Below are positions 4,635 to 6,990 of a stretch of 6,990 nt of DNA, one piece after another. Both the position numbers and the translations under genes were made by a program. The notes beneath the pieces were generated by a model, which was given only the letters and a program-made list of their open reading frames with translations, searched no databases and was not told the origin of the DNA. The stretch's first letter is position 1, and each line of letters opens with the position of its first letter. Source of the DNA: Phycisphaerae bacterium (GTDB lineage: Bacteria > Planctomycetota > Phycisphaerae > JAAYCJ01); assembly GCA_015486815.1 (NCBI GenBank), contig WFQY01000261.1, forward strand, positions 1 through 6,990, in the 5' to 3' direction.

Positions 4635-6095
4635 CCTTGGTTATATTTTGATATAAAATCTATGCCGATTATGAGAAACTCTCTAAAATACATTCTGCCG
4701 TTGCTGATTGTTCAGCTAAGTTTTATTATCTGGTTTTGGCCGGGATTTCTGACCGACTGGGATAGTTATCTTTATACCTACGCAGGATTGACTTTTAGCC
4801 CCGTAACTTTAGCGTCAGGCCGATGGCTCTTTGCTGTTCTACTTGGCGTTATCTGGCAGATTGTAAATCTTTTCCGCACTATACCGCCCGATTACGCTTG
4901 GCTTATCTTTTCATCAACTACAATAATCTTTGCCTTGCTGAATGTTGTTTTATTCTTCACCCTCGCTCAGCGGTTAATCGGCCGCGATTCCGCTCTCATC
5001 GCAACGGCGATTTTCGTTACGAGTCCGCTGATTGCAATATCAAGCTCAGCGGTTATGACGGAAACATACACAATCTCAGCTTTGCTTATTTCGATTCTGC
5101 TTATACTTCGCGCAAAAAACATATTTCACATCATACTTGCGGGATTATCATTTGGCTTAGCGTGTGCAATCCGTGAGCCTATAATCTTTATGATATTTCT
5201 GCCTGTCGGAATAATCCTTTCGGAGCACAAAAACAAAAAAAGCATATTCGCATTTATCACTGCGATGATTTTTGTTCTGTTGATCAATCAGGCAGGCGCA
5301 TATCTGACAACTCCGAATCGTAGCGAAATTTATGCACATTGGCTCGCTGGTATGGCATCGGAACGGGCAAAGATGGTTCCGTCAATAGCGACTCTCTTAA
5401 TCCGTAATACACTGTTTTTAGTATGCTGGCTTGTGATTTTCTCACCACTTATAGTCCTGACGATTAGCAAGCAAATATCGGTGCTGCGAAAAGAGCAAAG
5501 CTATTGGCACAAACCCGCAATGCTCGCAATAATCGCTTATCTGATAGCGGAAATTGCAAATCACAGCCTGATTTTTAATCCGCGGTTTGTAATTTTCCCA
5601 GCGATTATCCTGACCCTATTCGCAGCTGATGCGATAAAGCGAACTTTGCCGTTGAAATTCAAACCCGTGCATATAGCCACGATGATTGTGTTGCTTCAGA
5701 TTTCGTTGATTTTTCTATCAAAACCGATTTTCCAAAAATACTATTTCGATAAATCGCAAGCTGCTCGCAAAATATTTTTCGCATTAAAAAACGCACCAAA
5801 GCAAGCTGTCTTTATTCCCGGCAAATTCACCCCGCTGATTGAATTTTACAGCAAACTTCATCAGCGTAATTGGCGAATAGTATATAGCGGCTGGGACTTT
5901 TCGAATAAGAAACTCTCCGACGCCCTCAGCCAAGCTAAAAAAGAGAATATGCCCGTCTATCTTGTTGATAAAAGATATTTTCCCGACAAAAGATATAGAG
6001 GCTCACAGTATCGTTCGCTCTCTAATTTGATGAAAAGTTATCGCGGCAAACCTACCGCAATTCCATTTTTCAGAATTCTACTCGATTCCGGATAA
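4632..6095 (+). CDS. Polytopic membrane protein, probable GT-C (family 39-like) glycosyltransferase
   Basis: A 487-residue inner-membrane protein with about ten to twelve hydrophobic helices between residues 20 and 363 (for example 20-38, 64-82, 88-111, 119-140, 203-220, 256-278, 317-333, 346-363) and a soluble C-terminal domain of about 120 residues. The layout fits GT-C enzymes, which move sugars from lipid-linked donors on the outer face. Acidic residues in the first outer loop (TDWDSY, Asp42 and Asp44) sit where these enzymes keep the catalytic Asp/Glu, and NPRFVIFPAI (316-325) resembles the R-Y/F-x-x-P pattern of the family. The acceptor and sugar are unknown. The start is uncertain: TTG at 4632 has AGGA seven bases upstream, whereas ATG at 4662 or 4671 has none but lies just before the first helix. 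The gene is divergent from the lipoprotein gene and convergent with the second PEP-CTERM gene, so it is probably transcribed alone. A non-enzymatic membrane protein cannot be excluded. Confidence 0.82.
   Translation: MPWLYFDIKSMPIMRNSLKYILPLLIVQLSFIIWFWPGFLTDWDSYLYTYAGLTFSPVTLASGRWLFAVLLGVIWQIVNLFRTIPPDYAWLIFSSTTIIFALLNVVLFFTLAQRLIGRDSALIATAIFVTSPLIAISSSAVMTETYTISALLISILLILRAKNIFHIILAGLSFGLACAIREPIIFMIFLPVGIILSEHKNKKSIFAFITAMIFVLLINQAGAYLTTPNRSEIYAHWLAGMASERAKMVPSIATLLIRNTLFLVCWLVIFSPLIVLTISKQISVLRKEQSYWHKPAMLAIIAYLIAEIANHSLIFNPRFVIFPAIILTLFAADAIKRTLPLKFKPVHIATMIVLLQISLIFLSKPIFQKYYFDKSQAARKIFFALKNAPKQAVFIPGKFTPLIEFYSKLHQRNWRIVYSGWDFSNKKLSDALSQAKKENMPVYLVDKRYFPDKRYRGSQYRSLSNLMKSYRGKPTAIPFFRILLDSG
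4649..4657 (+). promoter_or_regulatory. Possible extended -10 promoter for the membrane glycosyltransferase-like gene
   Basis: TGATATAAA matches an extended -10 box, with no good -35 at the right distance. It would place transcription start near 4664, leaving ATG at 4671 almost leaderless. It conflicts with the TTG start at 4632, so at most one of the two readings holds. The region is AT-rich, and the match may be accidental. Confidence 0.25.
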
Positions 6096-6153
6096 ATATT
6101 TCCTGTCCATCGTACAATTCTAATAGGTCGTCGAACAGGTCGGTCGATAGCAA

Positions 6154-6954
6154 TCAACCCTTTTTCCTCATACCAGCCATTACAAACCCGAAGCAACAAA
6201 GTAAAATTGTTGCAGGCTCGGGTACCGGCGCTTCGTCAGCTCCGCTAACATTGTCAAGTGTGAATGTATTATAAAAATCAGCATCGCCAGTAGCGATCGC
6301 AGAGTTGTCTTGCGACGAAGTGCTTACTCCGCCTGTTGTGCCAAGCGAAACCCACGTTAAAAATCTTGTTCCCGGTGCGAAATGGAAGGTTTCGGTCTTT
6401 GATGTGTTTACGCTGACACTGTCGGTTGTGTCTTCTATTGTTTGATGATCTTCGGTAAATGAATATTCTGTCGGCCAATCCCAAGATAACGGGCTCCGCC
6501 AATCTCCTTTATCCGGATCCCAGATACCCACATCCAAAGTCAGCGAATATTCAATCCAATATTCGCCACTTTCAGGTCCCGAAAGCGACAGGGACCCATC
6601 CCAACTGAAAGTTATTGATTGCGTTGAATCGGTGGCTACATACTGCTGCATATATTCCGCATTGCCAAAGCTTATCCATTCGTTTTCTATATTATCGCCA
6701 AATCCACTCGTAAAATAATATCGTGATTTTAGCGTATGTCCGTCAACTTCGGACTCAGCCCATACGTTACCGGTATTGTTTACATCTTTGATGTGTTGTG
6801 GACTTGTGGTCTGCCAGCCGCTGGCGTTTACCCTACAAAAATAGGGATTGTCCGTTGGCTTTAATCCGAACATAGCAAAAGCTGAATTAGAGTAGAACAA
6901 AGTTACCCCAAGAGTAGCTACGATAGCGAACAGACATACAAACCTTTTTTTCAT
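6154..6954 (-). CDS. PEP-CTERM sorting domain protein of unknown function
   Basis: A 266-residue exported protein. Residues 1-27 are a signal peptide (basic MKKR, hydrophobic core, cleavage likely after AFA). The mature part is rich in Ser, Thr, Asp and Trp with alternating beta-strand patterns (for example ITFSWDGSLSLSG at 114-126, EYWIEYSLTLDVGIW at 131-145, ADFYNTFTLDNVSG at 225-238) and resembles beta-rich anchored surface proteins; I recognise no named domain and no catalytic motif. The C-terminus is a clear PEP-CTERM tail: VPEP at 244-247, a hydrophobic stretch LLCCFGFVMAG, then RKKG, so exosortase-dependent sorting is expected. The start at 6954 has AAGGAGA (6967-6961), with GGAG seven bases upstream. 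Its promoter must lie near or beyond the right edge. It is convergent with the glycosyltransferase-like gene (58-base gap). The pair of neighbouring cysteines in the tail helix (252-253) is unusual but not informative by itself. Confidence 0.88.
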   Translation of the reverse strand: MKKRFVCLFAIVATLGVTLFYSNSAFAMFGLKPTDNPYFCRVNASGWQTTSPQHIKDVNNTGNVWAESEVDGHTLKSRYYFTSGFGDNIENEWISFGNAEYMQQYVATDSTQSITFSWDGSLSLSGPESGEYWIEYSLTLDVGIWDPDKGDWRSPLSWDWPTEYSFTEDHQTIEDTTDSVSVNTSKTETFHFAPGTRFLTWVSLGTTGGVSTSSQDNSAIATGDADFYNTFTLDNVSGADEAPVPEPATILLCCFGFVMAGMRKKG

Positions 6955-6990
6955 CTTGTTTCTCCTTATCCAACTAACTCACACTAAATC

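Noticed and set aside
1..6990. CRISPR array, tRNA/rRNA genes, insertion sequence or defence system
   Set aside because: No regularly spaced repeats, RNA gene landmarks, transposase or terminal inverted repeats, and no nuclease or toxin-like genes were seen.

Overview
The window looks like part of a chromosome from a Planctomycetota bacterium, most likely class Phycisphaerae or a relative. This is inferred from gene content alone. Two secreted proteins end in a Val-Pro-Glu-Pro (PEP-CTERM) sorting tail. A third has a type IV pilin-like N-terminus (GFTLIELLVV) plus the H-X9-DG motif common in Planctomycetota and Lentisphaerota. A LacI-type regulator sits directly beside them. Most genes have a clear AGGAG-like ribosome-binding site. 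There are no RNA genes, CRISPR arrays, insertion sequences or long repeats. Six complete genes and one partial gene fill almost the whole window.

Region 1 (1-2979, minus strand) is a probable operon, read from right to left: a LacI-family regulator, an H-X9-DG pseudopilin-like protein, a CBM9-like PEP-CTERM protein, and the first 44 codons of another exported protein that runs off the left edge. A strong promoter (TTGATT, 16 bp, TATAAT with an extended TGT) precedes the regulator. Two LacI-type operators with central CG lie just downstream of the predicted transcription start, centred 22 bp apart, so the regulator very probably represses its own operon. A perfect 12-bp hairpin with a T-run lies between the last two genes and probably ends or attenuates transcription.

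Region 2 (3070-4660) holds a 491-residue lipoprotein of unknown function (minus strand) with its own promoter. Its N-terminal half resembles galactose-binding-like beta-sandwiches of carbohydrate-active proteins. Region 3 (4632-6095, plus strand) is a divergent polytopic membrane protein that looks like a GT-C (family 39-like) glycosyltransferase. Region 4 (6154-6954, minus strand) is a second PEP-CTERM protein, convergent with the glycosyltransferase.

Taken together, the genes suggest cell-surface or exported glycan handling: a regulator that senses a small molecule, a pseudopilin-like protein, a carbohydrate-binding-like protein for exosortase sorting, a surface lipoprotein and a membrane glycosyltransferase. 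The tightest evidence for joint function is within region 1. Links between region 1 and the other genes rest only on proximity. The most notable points are the tandem operators, the altered effector pocket of the LacI protein, and the hairpin that could pair with the next gene's ribosome-binding site.
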